DNA from: Microbulbifer agarilyticus
Lineage (GTDB): Bacteria; Pseudomonadota; Gammaproteobacteria; Pseudomonadales; Cellvibrionaceae
Assembly: GCF_020171345.1 (NCBI RefSeq)
Contig: NZ_JAIUZM010000004.1
Location: forward strand, 62,001-126,000
Direction: 5' to 3'
DNA length: 64,000 nucleotides
How positions within the stretch are numbered: position 1 is the stretch's first letter; each line of letters opens with the position of its first letter. Positions 46,462 through 54,876 of the stretch are shown piece after piece. The notes below the pieces were generated by a model, which was not told the DNA's origin, ran no database searches, and worked only from the letters and a program-made list of their open reading frames with translations. Made by a program: the position numbers and the translations under genes.

Positions 46462-46875
46462 GTGTCAGAACCTTTCAATATTCCCATTCGCGTCTATATC
46501 GAGGATACGGACGCTGGCGGAATCGTCTATTACGTCAATTATTTAAAGTATATGGAGCGCGCGCGCACAGAATTGGTCCGTGCGCTCGGCTATGATAAGC
46601 CCGCCATGCCACAGCAGGGGCTGTTACTGGTGGTTCACTCCGCGGAGATCCAATACCGTCGCTCGGCTTTGCTCGACGATGAACTCCGGGCCAGTGCCGC
46701 TGTGGGCAAGGTCGGTCGCGCCGCCGTTACCTTTGAGCAAAAAATTTGGCGCGGTAATGAAATTATTTGTGAGGGTGTGGTCAAAGTGGCTTGTGTGGAC
46801 GATGCAAGCCGCAAACCCTGCGCTCTCCCAGAAAACATCCATCAAGCATTGAAGGCAGCGAGTCAAAATTCATGA
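46462..46875 (+). CDS. ybgC: Tol-Pal-associated acyl-CoA thioesterase YbgC
   Basis: YbgC is a cytoplasmic hot-dog-fold thioesterase. The 137-residue protein shows VYIEDTDAGGIVYYVNYLKYMERARTE, with the catalytic Asp of the DTDAGGIVY motif. It is the first gene of the Tol-Pal cluster and is usually linked to phospholipid metabolism. The GTG start has AAGGA six bases upstream. Its stop overlaps the tolQ ATG (ATGA). Confidence 0.95.
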   Translation: MSEPFNIPIRVYIEDTDAGGIVYYVNYLKYMERARTELVRALGYDKPAMPQQGLLLVVHSAEIQYRRSALLDDELRASAAVGKVGRAAVTFEQKIWRGNEIICEGVVKVACVDDASRKPCALPENIHQALKAASQNS

Positions 46876-47564
46876 ACGCCGGTGAACAACTTTCCCTGTG
46901 GGGGCTGATATCCAGCGCCAGTCTATTGGTGCAGTTGGTAATGCTGATGCTGCTGCTGGCCTCGGTCATTTCTTGGGTGATGATCATTCAGCGCGGTAGC
47001 TACCTGTCGCGGGCGCGCAAGTCCATGATCAACTTCGAGCGCAAGTTCTGGTCCGGTGCGGACCTGAACCAGCTGTTCCGCGATGGCAATGCCGCGGCGG
47101 AGAAGGGCAAGATTGACGGTGTGGAATCCCTGTTCCGCGCCGGTTTCACCGAATTCACCCGCCTGCGCCAGCAGGGCAAAAGCAGCCCCGCGGCAGTGAT
47201 GGAGGGTACCGAGCGCGCCATGCGCGTGGCCATGTCCCGGGAGCAGGAAAAGGTGGAAATGAACCTGCCGTTCCTCGCCACTGTCGGCTCGGTGAGCCCA
47301 TATATCGGCCTGTTCGGCACCGTATGGGGGATCATGAACTCCTTCCGCGGCCTCGCCACCATGCACCAGGCCACCATTGCCACCGTGGCACCGGGGATCT
47401 CCGAGGCCCTGATTGCCACGGCCATGGGCCTGTTCGCGGCAATTCCAGCGGTAATGGCATTTAACCGTTACTCCGCCAAGGCGGAATGGCTGCTGTCCAG
47501 CTATGAGACCTTTGCCGAAGAGTTCTCCTCCATCCTGCACCGCAGGGTGCATGCCGCCGGCTAA
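46872..47564 (+). CDS. tolQ: Tol-Pal system inner-membrane protein TolQ
   Basis: TolQ is one of the proton-motive-force stator subunits of the Tol-Pal system. The 230-residue protein has three transmembrane helices (about residues 16-36, 137-157 and 172-192, with FLATVGSVSPYIGLFGTVWGIM and SEALIATAMGLFAAIPAVMAFN). It overlaps ybgC by four bases, and the ATG at 46872 fits the family start MNAGEQLSL. Confidence 0.95.
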   Translation: MNAGEQLSLWGLISSASLLVQLVMLMLLLASVISWVMIIQRGSYLSRARKSMINFERKFWSGADLNQLFRDGNAAAEKGKIDGVESLFRAGFTEFTRLRQQGKSSPAAVMEGTERAMRVAMSREQEKVEMNLPFLATVGSVSPYIGLFGTVWGIMNSFRGLATMHQATIATVAPGISEALIATAMGLFAAIPAVMAFNRYSAKAEWLLSSYETFAEEFSSILHRRVHAAG

Positions 47565-47599
47565 GGCGCCGAACGCAACGCTGTGCAAAGAGCCGAATC

Positions 47600-48031
47600 A
47601 TGAGCAATTTTCGCAAACCCGCCAAACGCAAGCTGGTCTCCGAGATCAACGTGGTGCCCTACATCGACGTGATGTTGGTGCTGCTGATTGTGTTTATGGT
47701 GACCGCGCCACTGCTGATGCAGGGCGTGAAGGTCGACCTGCCCGATGCCCCCTCAGCCCCCATTGATGACACCGACGACGAACCCCTGATTATCTCGGTC
47801 AAGGCAGACGGCACCTACTATCTGAACCTTGGTGATGACGAGCAGGTGGCCAAGCCGCTGAAGGAAATCAAGGACACCGTGGCCAAGGTGCTGCGCCAGA
47901 AGCCGAAGACGCCGGTACTCGTGTGGGGCGATACGGACGCAAAATATGGCCTGATTGTGGGTGCGATGACCCATCTGCAGCAGGCCGGCGCGCCCAGCGT
48001 GGGCCTGGTCACCGAGCCGCCGTCGCAGTGA
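47600..48031 (+). CDS. tolR: Tol-Pal system inner-membrane protein TolR
   Basis: TolR is the second stator subunit. The 143-residue protein has one transmembrane helix at about residues 20-40 with the proton-path aspartate in INVVPYIDVMLVLLIVFMV, then a periplasmic ExbD/TolR domain (KTPVLVWGDTDAKYG). It lies 35 bp after tolQ and works with it to drive TolA. Confidence 0.95.
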   Translation: MSNFRKPAKRKLVSEINVVPYIDVMLVLLIVFMVTAPLLMQGVKVDLPDAPSAPIDDTDDEPLIISVKADGTYYLNLGDDEQVAKPLKEIKDTVAKVLRQKPKTPVLVWGDTDAKYGLIVGAMTHLQQAGAPSVGLVTEPPSQ

Positions 48032-48050
48032 GCTGGAGCTGAACCCAAGC

Positions 48051-48803
48051 ATGAATAGCTCTTACGGCCCGGCCATCGTAATCAGTGTTGCCTTGCACGC
48101 GCTTTTGATCGCGGTGATGACGTTTGGTTGGGAGGCGAAATCCCATCGCGAACTGAAGCCGATGCCCAAGTTTGTCGAGGCCAAACTGGTACAGCTGGAA
48201 TCCAAGTCCAACAAACCCAAGGCGCCCCCCAAGGTCGATCTGCGCGAGAAGCGCCGTCAGCAGGAGCTCGAGCGCCAGCGTCGCGCGGAGGCAGAAAAGA
48301 AGCGCAAGGCCGCCGCCGAGCGCAAGAAGCGGCAGGACGCTGAGAAAAAACGCAAGGCTGAAGAAGCCCGCAAGAAGCGCGAGGCAGAAGAGAAGGCGCG
48401 TAAAGAGAAAGAGCGCCTTGAGCAGGAGCGCAAGAGCGCATTCGAGGATGCGTTGGAAGATGAGGAGTTCCTGCAGGAAGCGAGCGACGATTCCGCGGCG
48501 GTCATGTCTGTGGCCCAGGCCATTCGCCAGCGTATTGTGCAGGTTTGGAGTCGTCCCCCGAGTGCCCGTAACGGCATGGTGGTGGAAGTTGAGATCAACT
48601 TCGTACCTACCGGTCGCGTAGTGGCTTCCACCATTACCAAAGGCAGCGGTAATGCGGCTGTGGATAGGTCCGTATTGACTGCGGTCAAGAAAGTCGAAGT
48701 GTTCCCGGAAGTGGAAAAAGTGGCTCGCGAGGAGCCGTCGCTGTTCGAGCGCCAGATTAGAACCACCAAACTGATATTTAGAGTCGAAGGCCTGCGCCAA
48801 TGA
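48051..48803 (+). CDS. tolA: Tol-Pal system protein TolA
   Basis: TolA links TolQR to Pal and TolB across the periplasm. The 250-residue protein has an N-terminal transmembrane helix ([19 protein letters not shown]), a Lys/Arg/Glu/Ala coiled coil (about residues 60-125) and a C-terminal TonB-like domain (about 155-250; [24 protein letters not shown]). It is short in comparison to the E. coli protein (421 residues), mainly by a shorter coiled coil. Its stop overlaps the tolB start. Confidence 0.93.
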   Translation: MNSSYGPAIVISVALHALLIAVMTFGWEAKSHRELKPMPKFVEAKLVQLESKSNKPKAPPKVDLREKRRQQELERQRRAEAEKKRKAAAERKKRQDAEKKRKAEEARKKREAEEKARKEKERLEQERKSAFEDALEDEEFLQEASDDSAAVMSVAQAIRQRIVQVWSRPPSARNGMVVEVEINFVPTGRVVASTITKGSGNAAVDRSVLTAVKKVEVFPEVEKVAREEPSLFERQIRTTKLIFRVEGLRQ

Positions 48804-50098
48804 TGAAGAAAACAGTCTCACTTATGTTTGCCGCCCTGTTGGGCTGCGTGCTGGCGGTTTCCGCCCATGCCCAGCTGGTGGTGGAAATTGATGATGGAAA
48901 TGACAACCCGACTCCGGTGGCCGTAGTGCCATTCGAGTGGTCCGGTAGCGGTGTGCTCGCGGAAGATGTGTCTTCCATTATCTCCGCCGATTTACGCCGC
49001 AGCGGCCTGATTGCGCCGGTGCCGCGGGACGACATGCTGTCTTTCCCGAAAACCCCGGAACAGGTCAGTTTCCGTGACTGGCGCATGCTGGGCACCGAAT
49101 ACGTGGTCACCGGGCGCATGCAGCCCCAGGCCAATGGCTATTTACTGAGCTTCGATCTGGTGAATATTTTCGGGCAGCGCAAAATGTTCACCAAGCAGGT
49201 GACGGGCGGGGCCAATCAGCTGCGGGACATCGCGCACCGTGCGGCGGATGAAATCTTTGAGGCGATCACCGGTATCCGCGGTGCATTCGGCACTCAGATG
49301 GTGTATGTGCAGGAAACTCAGCGCGGCGGCCAGCCGAGCTATGCCTTGATGCTGTCGGACATCGACGGTGCGCGCGCTCGCCAGATTCGTCGTTTCAGTG
49401 CGCCGGTCATGTCGCCGAGCTGGTCCCCGAATGGCCAGGAAGTGGCTTATGTGTCATTTGAGACAGGTCGCCCGGCGATTTTCCGCGAGAACCTGCGTAC
49501 CGGTGCGCGTCAGCAGCTGACCAACTTCAAGGGTTTGAACAGCTCTCCCACCTTCTCTCCGGACGGCAGCAAGCTGGCGATGGTGCTGTCAAAAGACGGT
49601 AACCCCGAGATTTACGTGCTGGATCTGGCCACTGGCCGCTTCACCCGCATGACTCGCCACTTCTCCATCGATACCGAGCCGAACTGGATGCCGGATGGAA
49701 AATCGCTGGTTTTCACTTCCGATAGGGGAGGTAAGCCACAAATTTATCAATTGACTCTTGCCACGGGTCAAGTAGACCGCTTAACCTTCGACGGTGACTA
49801 TAACGCACGTCCGCGGGTATCCCCCGATGGTAAAACGCTGGTTATGGTGCATCGTAGCAGGGGGGTGTTTACGATCGCTACGATGGACATCGTATCCGGC
49901 CGTATGCGTGTCCTAACGGAGACGCGCCTGGACGAATCCCCGAGTATTGCACCGAATGGTGCGATGCTGATGTACGCCACCAAGCGGGGGAATAAAGGTA
50001 TTCTAGCTGCGGTATCGCTGGATGCCGGGGTGAAGTACAGCCTGCCTTCTCAGCAGGGAAATGTCCGCGAGCCGGCGTGGTCGCCTTACTTTGATTGA
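48800..50098 (+). CDS. tolB: Tol-Pal system beta-propeller protein TolB
   Basis: TolB is the periplasmic partner of Pal. The 432-residue protein has a signal peptide (about 24 residues, ending VSAHA), an N-terminal alpha/beta domain, and six WD40-like PD40 repeats ([56 protein letters not shown], and so on). Two ATG codons in a row (48800, 48803) overlap the tolA stop. A hairpin lies between it and pal. Confidence 0.96.
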   Translation: MMKKTVSLMFAALLGCVLAVSAHAQLVVEIDDGNDNPTPVAVVPFEWSGSGVLAEDVSSIISADLRRSGLIAPVPRDDMLSFPKTPEQVSFRDWRMLGTEYVVTGRMQPQANGYLLSFDLVNIFGQRKMFTKQVTGGANQLRDIAHRAADEIFEAITGIRGAFGTQMVYVQETQRGGQPSYALMLSDIDGARARQIRRFSAPVMSPSWSPNGQEVAYVSFETGRPAIFRENLRTGARQQLTNFKGLNSSPTFSPDGSKLAMVLSKDGNPEIYVLDLATGRFTRMTRHFSIDTEPNWMPDGKSLVFTSDRGGKPQIYQLTLATGQVDRLTFDGDYNARPRVSPDGKTLVMVHRSRGVFTIATMDIVSGRMRVLTETRLDESPSIAPNGAMLMYATKRGNKGILAAVSLDAGVKYSLPSQQGNVREPAWSPYFD

Positions 50099-50107
50099 TG
50101 CTGTGAC

Positions 50108-50134
50108 TACGGTAAATGCTGTTTATTTGCCGTA
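50108..50134 (+). repeat. Hairpin in the tolB-pal gap
   Basis: TACGGTAAAT (50108-50117) pairs with ATTTGCCGTA (50125-50134, one T-G pair) over a seven-base loop, 10 bp after the tolB stop. It may act as a partial terminator or mRNA stabiliser and could help set the higher level of Pal. Confidence 0.45.
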
Positions 50135-50234
50135 AGTGTGAGATCAAACAACTAAGAAGAAACGAAACCCTGATTAAATCCACGGTTTTAAAACGTCTTA
50201 CAGGATTTCTCGATAACACTAAGCGGAGTTGTTT

Positions 50235-50708
50235 ATGTTCAAATCAGTAAAAACCGGCCTGGGTCTGGTATGTGTATTGGCAGTAACTGCCGGTTGTTCC
50301 AGCACCGACACCGATGACAGCGCAAATCAGCAGGTTGTGACCCCACCTCCTGTGGTTGAAGAAACCACTGCAACCGAAACAGCAGTTCCGCTGGATAACG
50401 TCGTGTACTTCGACTTTGACCAGAGCCTGCTGAAGCCTTCTACTCGTGAGCTGCTGATCAAGCACGCTGACCGTATGCGCGGCGCCGCTGGCACCGTTCG
50501 CCTGGAAGGCCACGCTGACGAACTGGGTACTCGTGAATACAACCTGGCACTGGGTGAGCGTCGCGCCAACGCGGTTCGTGACTTCCTGGTACTTCAGGGC
50601 GTAAACGCTGCGAACCTGGAAGTGATCAGCTACGGCGAAGAGCGTCCTGCTCAGGAAGGCTCTAGCGAGAGCGCACGCGCAATGAACCGTCGCGTGGTGA
50701 TCAACTAA
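50235..50708 (+). CDS. pal: Peptidoglycan-associated lipoprotein Pal
   Basis: Pal anchors the outer membrane to peptidoglycan. The 157-residue precursor has a lipobox ending TAGC, a short Thr/Pro-rich spacer and an OmpA-like domain (YFDFDQSLLKPSTRELL; LEGHADELGTREYNLALGERRA). It has the standard length. The ATG at 50235 has CGGAG six bases upstream; the TTG two codons earlier is not favoured. Confidence 0.97.
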   Translation: MFKSVKTGLGLVCVLAVTAGCSSTDTDDSANQQVVTPPPVVEETTATETAVPLDNVVYFDFDQSLLKPSTRELLIKHADRMRGAAGTVRLEGHADELGTREYNLALGERRANAVRDFLVLQGVNAANLEVISYGEERPAQEGSSESARAMNRRVVIN

Positions 50709-50717
50709 TCTAGAAGC

Positions 50718-51560
50718 ATGCAATTGTCTTTTTTGATTAGAAGTATCGCGATAGCCGCAGCCTCCATGGCTGCGGCTTCGTTCGTATTCGCGCAGGCCCC
50801 GGTGGTTGACCTGTCCAGTGGCAGTTCAGCCAATCAGGGGGCTGCAACCCCGCCTCCCCCCAGTTATCCACAACTGGCGGCTCGCACCAACACCTCTGCC
50901 GGCATGCAGGCGAATCCGCAAGCGGATGCGTATTACCAGATGCAGGTACTCCAGCAGGAAGTGCAGGAGCTGCGCGGTGCCGTGGAAGAGTTGCGACACG
51001 AGATCAAGCGGTTGCGCCAGCAGCGCACCGAAGATTATATGAATCTCGACCGCCGTATTTCGAAACTGGATGGTGCAGCACCCGCTGAAGGTGCACCCAC
51101 GGGAGGAGCAGCCGGCACCAATGCTGCCGGCGCAACCCAAACTCAGGCACCTGCCACGACAAATGGTGGCGCGACTCCGCAAGCGAGCGCGAGTGAGCGC
51201 GACCGTTATCAGGCCAGTTTTGGCCTCGCACGTAAAGGCGATTACGCCGGAGCCAGCAAGGCGTTCAAGAGTCTTCTGGAAGACTACCCCAACGGCCAGT
51301 ACGCGCCGAATGCCAACTATTGGCTGGGAGAGATCGCGTTGGTTCAGGGCAATATCGAAGAGGCCCGCACCTGGTTTGTCGCTCTGCTGGATGGCTACCC
51401 CAACTCCAATAAAGTATGGGATGGTCGCTATAAGCTGGGTACGGTGTATCACCAGCTGGGTGACAACGTGAAAGCCAAGGACCTGCTGGAGCAGGTAGCC
51501 TCAAGCGACCAGCGAGCGTCTGGACTGGCCAAGCAGTACCTGAAGGAAAACTTCCAGTAG
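50718..51560 (+). CDS. cpoB: Cell division coordinator CpoB (YbgF)
   Basis: CpoB coordinates Tol-Pal with PBP1B during septation. The 280-residue protein has a signal peptide (about 26 residues), a coiled-coil trimerisation region (MQVLQQEVQELRGAVEELRHEI), a Thr/Ala/Gly-rich linker and C-terminal TPR repeats (FGLARKGDYAGASKAFKSLLEDYPN; LVQGNIEEARTWFVALLDGYPNS). It is 9 bp after pal and ends the Tol-Pal cluster at a strong terminator. Confidence 0.95.
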   Translation: MQLSFLIRSIAIAAASMAAASFVFAQAPVVDLSSGSSANQGAATPPPPSYPQLAARTNTSAGMQANPQADAYYQMQVLQQEVQELRGAVEELRHEIKRLRQQRTEDYMNLDRRISKLDGAAPAEGAPTGGAAGTNAAGATQTQAPATTNGGATPQASASERDRYQASFGLARKGDYAGASKAFKSLLEDYPNGQYAPNANYWLGEIALVQGNIEEARTWFVALLDGYPNSNKVWDGRYKLGTVYHQLGDNVKAKDLLEQVASSDQRASGLAKQYLKENFQ

Positions 51561-51638
51561 AGATTGTCGGTCACCATCAGCAGCCACTCCTCGAGTAAGG
51601 ATTGCTGGTTTTGTGATCAGAAAAACTCTATGATCCCG

Positions 51639-51671
51639 CGCCCGGGGGGTATATACCCTCCGGGCGTTTTT
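51639..51671 (+). terminator. Strong intrinsic terminator after the Tol-Pal cluster
   Basis: CGCCCGGGGGGT (51639-51650) pairs with ACCCTCCGGGCG (51655-51666) with one mismatch or wobble around a four-base loop, and is followed by five T. It separates cpoB from queE. Confidence 0.93.
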
Positions 51672-51715
51672 GTATGTGCTGAACCGACAGCACAATTTCA
51701 CGATCAGAGTGGTGT

Positions 51716-52402
51716 ATGGCCGAATTTGAAACTGAGCTGGGAGCGGTGAGTTTGACCGAAGAGTCTCTCCGCATCAGTGAGCTTTTTTACTCCCTGCAGG
51801 GGGAGGCGCGCGATGCGGGCTTGCCGACGGTATTCGTGCGCCTGACCGGTTGTCCGCTGCGCTGTACCTACTGCGACTCCGAATATGCTTTCTTTGGTGG
51901 CGAGCGGATGTCACTGGCCGCGATCTTGCAAAAGGTTCAGAGCTACCCGGCGCGGCATGTTTGTGTCACTGGCGGCGAGCCTCTGGCGCAGCCAAATTGT
52001 ATTCCGCTGTTACAAGCCCTGTGCGATGCCGGTTATCAGGTGTCGCTGGAAACCAGCGGCGCCATGCCGGTCGATGCGGTGGATCCACGGGTATCCCGAG
52101 TGGTTGACCTGAAAACACCGGCGTCTGGTGAGCAGGCGCGCAATCGCATGGAAAATATCCCGCTGCTGAATAAAAGGGATCAGGTCAAATTCGTGATCTG
52201 TGATCGTGGCGACTACGACTGGGCGCGCTTTACCCTGGATCAATACCGTCTGTCTGAGCGGGTTGGCGAAGTGCTGTTTTCCCCCAGCTATGAACAGTTG
52301 GCGCCGCGCCAGCTAGCGGAGTGGATTTTGGAAGACGGCTTGCCGGTACGCATGCAGATGCAGCTACACAAGTTGCTCTGGGGTGACGTTCCGGGTGTGT
52401 AG
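51716..52402 (+). CDS. queE: 7-carboxy-7-deazaguanine synthase QueE
   Basis: QueE is a radical SAM enzyme that makes the deazaguanine core of queuosine from 6-carboxytetrahydropterin. The 228-residue protein has the radical SAM motif CPLRCTYC near residue 45 (CxxxCxxC), CVTGGEPL near residue 84 and a normal short length. It stands immediately before queC, so the preQ0 pathway genes are paired here. The start at 51716 has no clear ribosome site; the upstream gap is 45 bp after the terminator. Confidence 0.95.
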   Translation: MAEFETELGAVSLTEESLRISELFYSLQGEARDAGLPTVFVRLTGCPLRCTYCDSEYAFFGGERMSLAAILQKVQSYPARHVCVTGGEPLAQPNCIPLLQALCDAGYQVSLETSGAMPVDAVDPRVSRVVDLKTPASGEQARNRMENIPLLNKRDQVKFVICDRGDYDWARFTLDQYRLSERVGEVLFSPSYEQLAPRQLAEWILEDGLPVRMQMQLHKLLWGDVPGV

Positions 52403-52468
52403 TCCGGTGTATAAGTACTCTCAATATTTCCTATTTTACGCAGTAAACAGCAAGCAATTGGCAGGTTT

Positions 52469-53143
52469 ATGAGCAGCAAGAAAGCCGTCGTTTTACTCTC
52501 CGGTGGTCTGGATTCCGCCACGGTCTTGGCCATGGCGCGCGCCGAGGGTTACGAGTGTTACGCCCTGGGGTTTGATTACGGCCAGCGCCACAGTGCCGAA
52601 TTGATGGCGGCGCAGCGCGTTGCCGCAGATCTGGGCGCCCGGGAGCACAAGGTGGTTAAGCTCGACCTGCGCGTCATTGGTGGTTCGGCGCTCACCGATG
52701 ACAGCATCGATGTGCCCGAGGAGGAGACCTCCGGTATCCCGGTCACCTATGTTCCGGCGCGCAATACCGTGTTCCTGTCGATCGCCCTGGGTTGGGCCGA
52801 GGTACTCGGTGCACAGGATATTTTTGTGGGTGTAAACGCCGTTGACTATTCTGGTTACCCGGATTGTCGCCCCGAATATATCGAGGCGTACGAAAAGATG
52901 GCCAACCTGGCCACCCGTGCCGGGGTAGAAGGCAATAAGCTGACCATTCACGCACCGCTGATGAAGATGAGCAAGGCGGATATTGTCGAGCGTGGTACCG
53001 GGCTGGGTGTTGATTACAGCCTGACGGTCAGCTGCTATCAGGCCTTGCCGAATGGCGCGGCCTGTGGGCGTTGCGACAGCTGCCGCCTGCGGGCGGCTGG
53101 TTTTGCCGAAGCGGGACTCGCTGACCCCACAGTGTATGCGTGA
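52469..53143 (+). CDS. queC: 7-cyano-7-deazaguanine synthase QueC
   Basis: QueC converts 7-carboxy-7-deazaguanine to preQ0 with ATP and ammonia. The 224-residue protein has the PP-loop [12 protein letters not shown] near residue 10, GFDYGQRH, and the C-terminal zinc ligands (CYQ, CGRCDSC) of the family. It follows queE by 66 bp. Product preQ0 feeds queuosine in the tRNA wobble position, matching other tRNA genes and modifiers in this window. Confidence 0.96.
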   Translation: MSSKKAVVLLSGGLDSATVLAMARAEGYECYALGFDYGQRHSAELMAAQRVAADLGAREHKVVKLDLRVIGGSALTDDSIDVPEEETSGIPVTYVPARNTVFLSIALGWAEVLGAQDIFVGVNAVDYSGYPDCRPEYIEAYEKMANLATRAGVEGNKLTIHAPLMKMSKADIVERGTGLGVDYSLTVSCYQALPNGAACGRCDSCRLRAAGFAEAGLADPTVYA

Positions 53144-53224
53144 GCGCCCCGCAGAGTATTCCGCAGGGTAGAAAATGGCTGTCTAAGCCCTTAAATTTGT
53201 TAGCTATTTTTTTGTAACCGGGAC

Positions 53225-53252
53225 TTGCGTTTCCGGATTAGATCCGTAAGAT
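53225..53252 (+). promoter_or_regulatory. Promoter of the first tRNA-Lys gene
   Basis: TTGCGT (53225-53230) and TAAGAT (53247-53252) are separated by 16 bases and lie about 27 bp upstream of the tRNA, a good sigma-70 spacing. Confidence 0.6.
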
Positions 53253-53279
53253 ACGCAGCTCCTCAGGTAGAGGGGTCAA

Positions 53280-53355
53280 GGGTCGTTAGCTCAGTTGGTA
53301 GAGCAGTTGGCTTTTAACCAATTGGTCGCTGGTTCGAATCCAGCACGACCCACCA
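53280..53355 (+). tRNA. tRNA-Lys (TTT), first copy
   Basis: The 76-base sequence folds as a cloverleaf: acceptor GGGTCGT with ACGACCC, D-loop AGCTCAGTTGGTAGAGC, anticodon loop CTTTTAA with anticodon TTT, T-loop TTCGAAT and an encoded CCA end (53353-53355). It is a standard lysine tRNA. Confidence 0.98.
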
Positions 53356-53477
53356 TCTTCCCCCCTGTAACCGCATTCCGATACATTTGTCGTGCGGTTA
53401 TGTATTAAAGAGCTCGTAGCAAGTACGAGTTATACAAGTAGTTTTGTCGCTTCCCTTACGGGATAGGACAGTCTTAA

Positions 53478-53553
53478 GGGTCGTTAGCTCAGTTGGTAGA
53501 GCAGTTGGCTTTTAACCAATTGGTCGCTGGTTCGAATCCAGCACGACCCACCA
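53478..53553 (+). tRNA. tRNA-Lys (TTT), second identical copy
   Basis: All 76 bases match the first copy, including the encoded CCA. The copies are 198 bp apart from start to start and probably arose by tandem duplication. The 122-bp spacer has a small hairpin (CTCGTA/TACGAG near 53412-53428). Confidence 0.98.
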
Positions 53554-53692
53554 TTTCCTTAAGAACTCCCCCCTGCTTAGCCATTACCCAGCAAACGCTC
53601 TTGCGTCTTCGTTTCCCTTGTTTTGCCACCTTAAAATGCGTCAGATTTGCAGGGAATTCGGATTGAACATCGGCGAATTGCACCGGTATCGG

Positions 53693-53698
53693 TATAAT
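53693..53698 (+). promoter_or_regulatory. Candidate -10 box of nadA
   Basis: A perfect TATAAT lies 45 bp before the nadA ATG. No -35 at 17 bp is convincing. Confidence 0.4.
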
Positions 53699-53742
53699 GC
53701 CGGCCTTTTCCGTCAGTACGTAGAGAGCTTACGCAAACAACT

Positions 53743-54822
53743 ATGACAGACAGCAGCGACAAAATCGCTTCCAACGCGCCCGCGCCTAATGCCATCGATG
53801 CCCGTGACTTTGTGCAGGATCATCTAGCGCACCCCGGTGCCCACGCGTACAGCGAGGAAGAATTGAACCAGTGGCGTGAGCGCATCAAGCGCCTGCTGAA
53901 AGAGCAGAACGCCGTGCTGGTCGCGCATTACTACACAGATCCGCTGATCCAGGCGCTGGCCGAGGAAACCGGTGGTTGTGTTTCCGATTCCCTCGAAATG
54001 GCCCGTTTTGGCGCGCAGCACGAAGCCGATACCCTGATCGTGGCTGGCGTTAAATTTATGGGGGAGACGGCCAAGATCCTGACGCCCAACAAGCGGGTTT
54101 TGATGCCTACGCTTGAGGCGACCTGCTCTCTGGACCTGGGCTGCCCGATCGAGGAGTTTTCCGCGTTCTGTGATCAGCACCCGGATCGCACCGTGGTGGT
54201 GTACGCGAATACGTCGGCCGCGGTGAAGGCGCGCGCGGATTGGGTGGTGACCTCCAGCATCGCACTGGATGTTGTGGACTACCTGGACTCCCAGGGCGAG
54301 AAAATCCTGTGGGCGCCGGACAAGCACCTCGGCAGCTACGTGCAGAAGCAGACCGGTGCGGACGTGTTACTGTGGGATGCAGCCTGTATCGTGCATGAAG
54401 AATTCAAGGCGAAGGGCGTGGCTGACCTGAAGGCTATGTATCCAGAGGCGCTGGTACTGGTGCACCCGGAATCGCCGGCAGCGGTCGTGGAGCTGGCCGA
54501 CGTGGTGGGCTCCACTTCGCAAATTATCAATGCGGCGAAGACCCGCCCGAACAAGCAGTTTATTGTTGCGACCGATCAGGGCATTTTCTACAAGATGCAG
54601 CAGCAGTGCCCGGATAAAGAGCTGATCATCGCGCCTACCGCGGGTTCAGGGGCCACCTGTCGCAGCTGTGCCAATTGCCCGTGGATGGCGATGAACTCAT
54701 TGGAAAACCTGTGTGGTGTTCTCGAGCGTGGCGACAATGAAATCTTTGTGGATGAGGCCCTGGGCAAGCGGGCGATGATGCCACTGCAGCGGATGCTGGA
54801 TTTCCGCAAGCCCCTGGACTGA
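53743..54822 (+). CDS. nadA: Quinolinate synthase NadA
   Basis: NadA condenses iminoaspartate with dihydroxyacetone phosphate to quinolinate in NAD synthesis, using a 4Fe-4S cluster. The 359-residue protein has the expected [13 protein letters not shown] region, [10 protein letters not shown] with a cluster-type cysteine, [10 protein letters not shown] and a third cysteine in the C-terminal [10 protein letters not shown]. The length agrees with the E. coli-type enzyme. It stands alone and ends in a strong bidirectional terminator. Confidence 0.96.
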   Translation: MTDSSDKIASNAPAPNAIDARDFVQDHLAHPGAHAYSEEELNQWRERIKRLLKEQNAVLVAHYYTDPLIQALAEETGGCVSDSLEMARFGAQHEADTLIVAGVKFMGETAKILTPNKRVLMPTLEATCSLDLGCPIEEFSAFCDQHPDRTVVVYANTSAAVKARADWVVTSSIALDVVDYLDSQGEKILWAPDKHLGSYVQKQTGADVLLWDAACIVHEEFKAKGVADLKAMYPEALVLVHPESPAAVVELADVVGSTSQIINAAKTRPNKQFIVATDQGIFYKMQQQCPDKELIIAPTAGSGATCRSCANCPWMAMNSLENLCGVLERGDNEIFVDEALGKRAMMPLQRMLDFRKPLD

Positions 54823-54827
54823 AAGTA

Positions 54828-54858
54828 AAAAAAGAGCGGCAACTAGCCGCTCTTTTTT
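54828..54858. terminator. Bidirectional intrinsic terminator between nadA and the BepA-like gene
   Basis: AAAAAAGAGCGGC and GCCGCTCTTTTTT pair perfectly over AACTA. It serves both convergent genes. Confidence 0.95.
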
Positions 54859-54876
54859 ATTGTGAATTGGGTGGAG

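Noticed and set aside
53280-53553. The duplicated tRNA-Lys as attachment sites flanking an integrated element
   Set aside because: The interval between the copies is only 122 bp and contains no gene.
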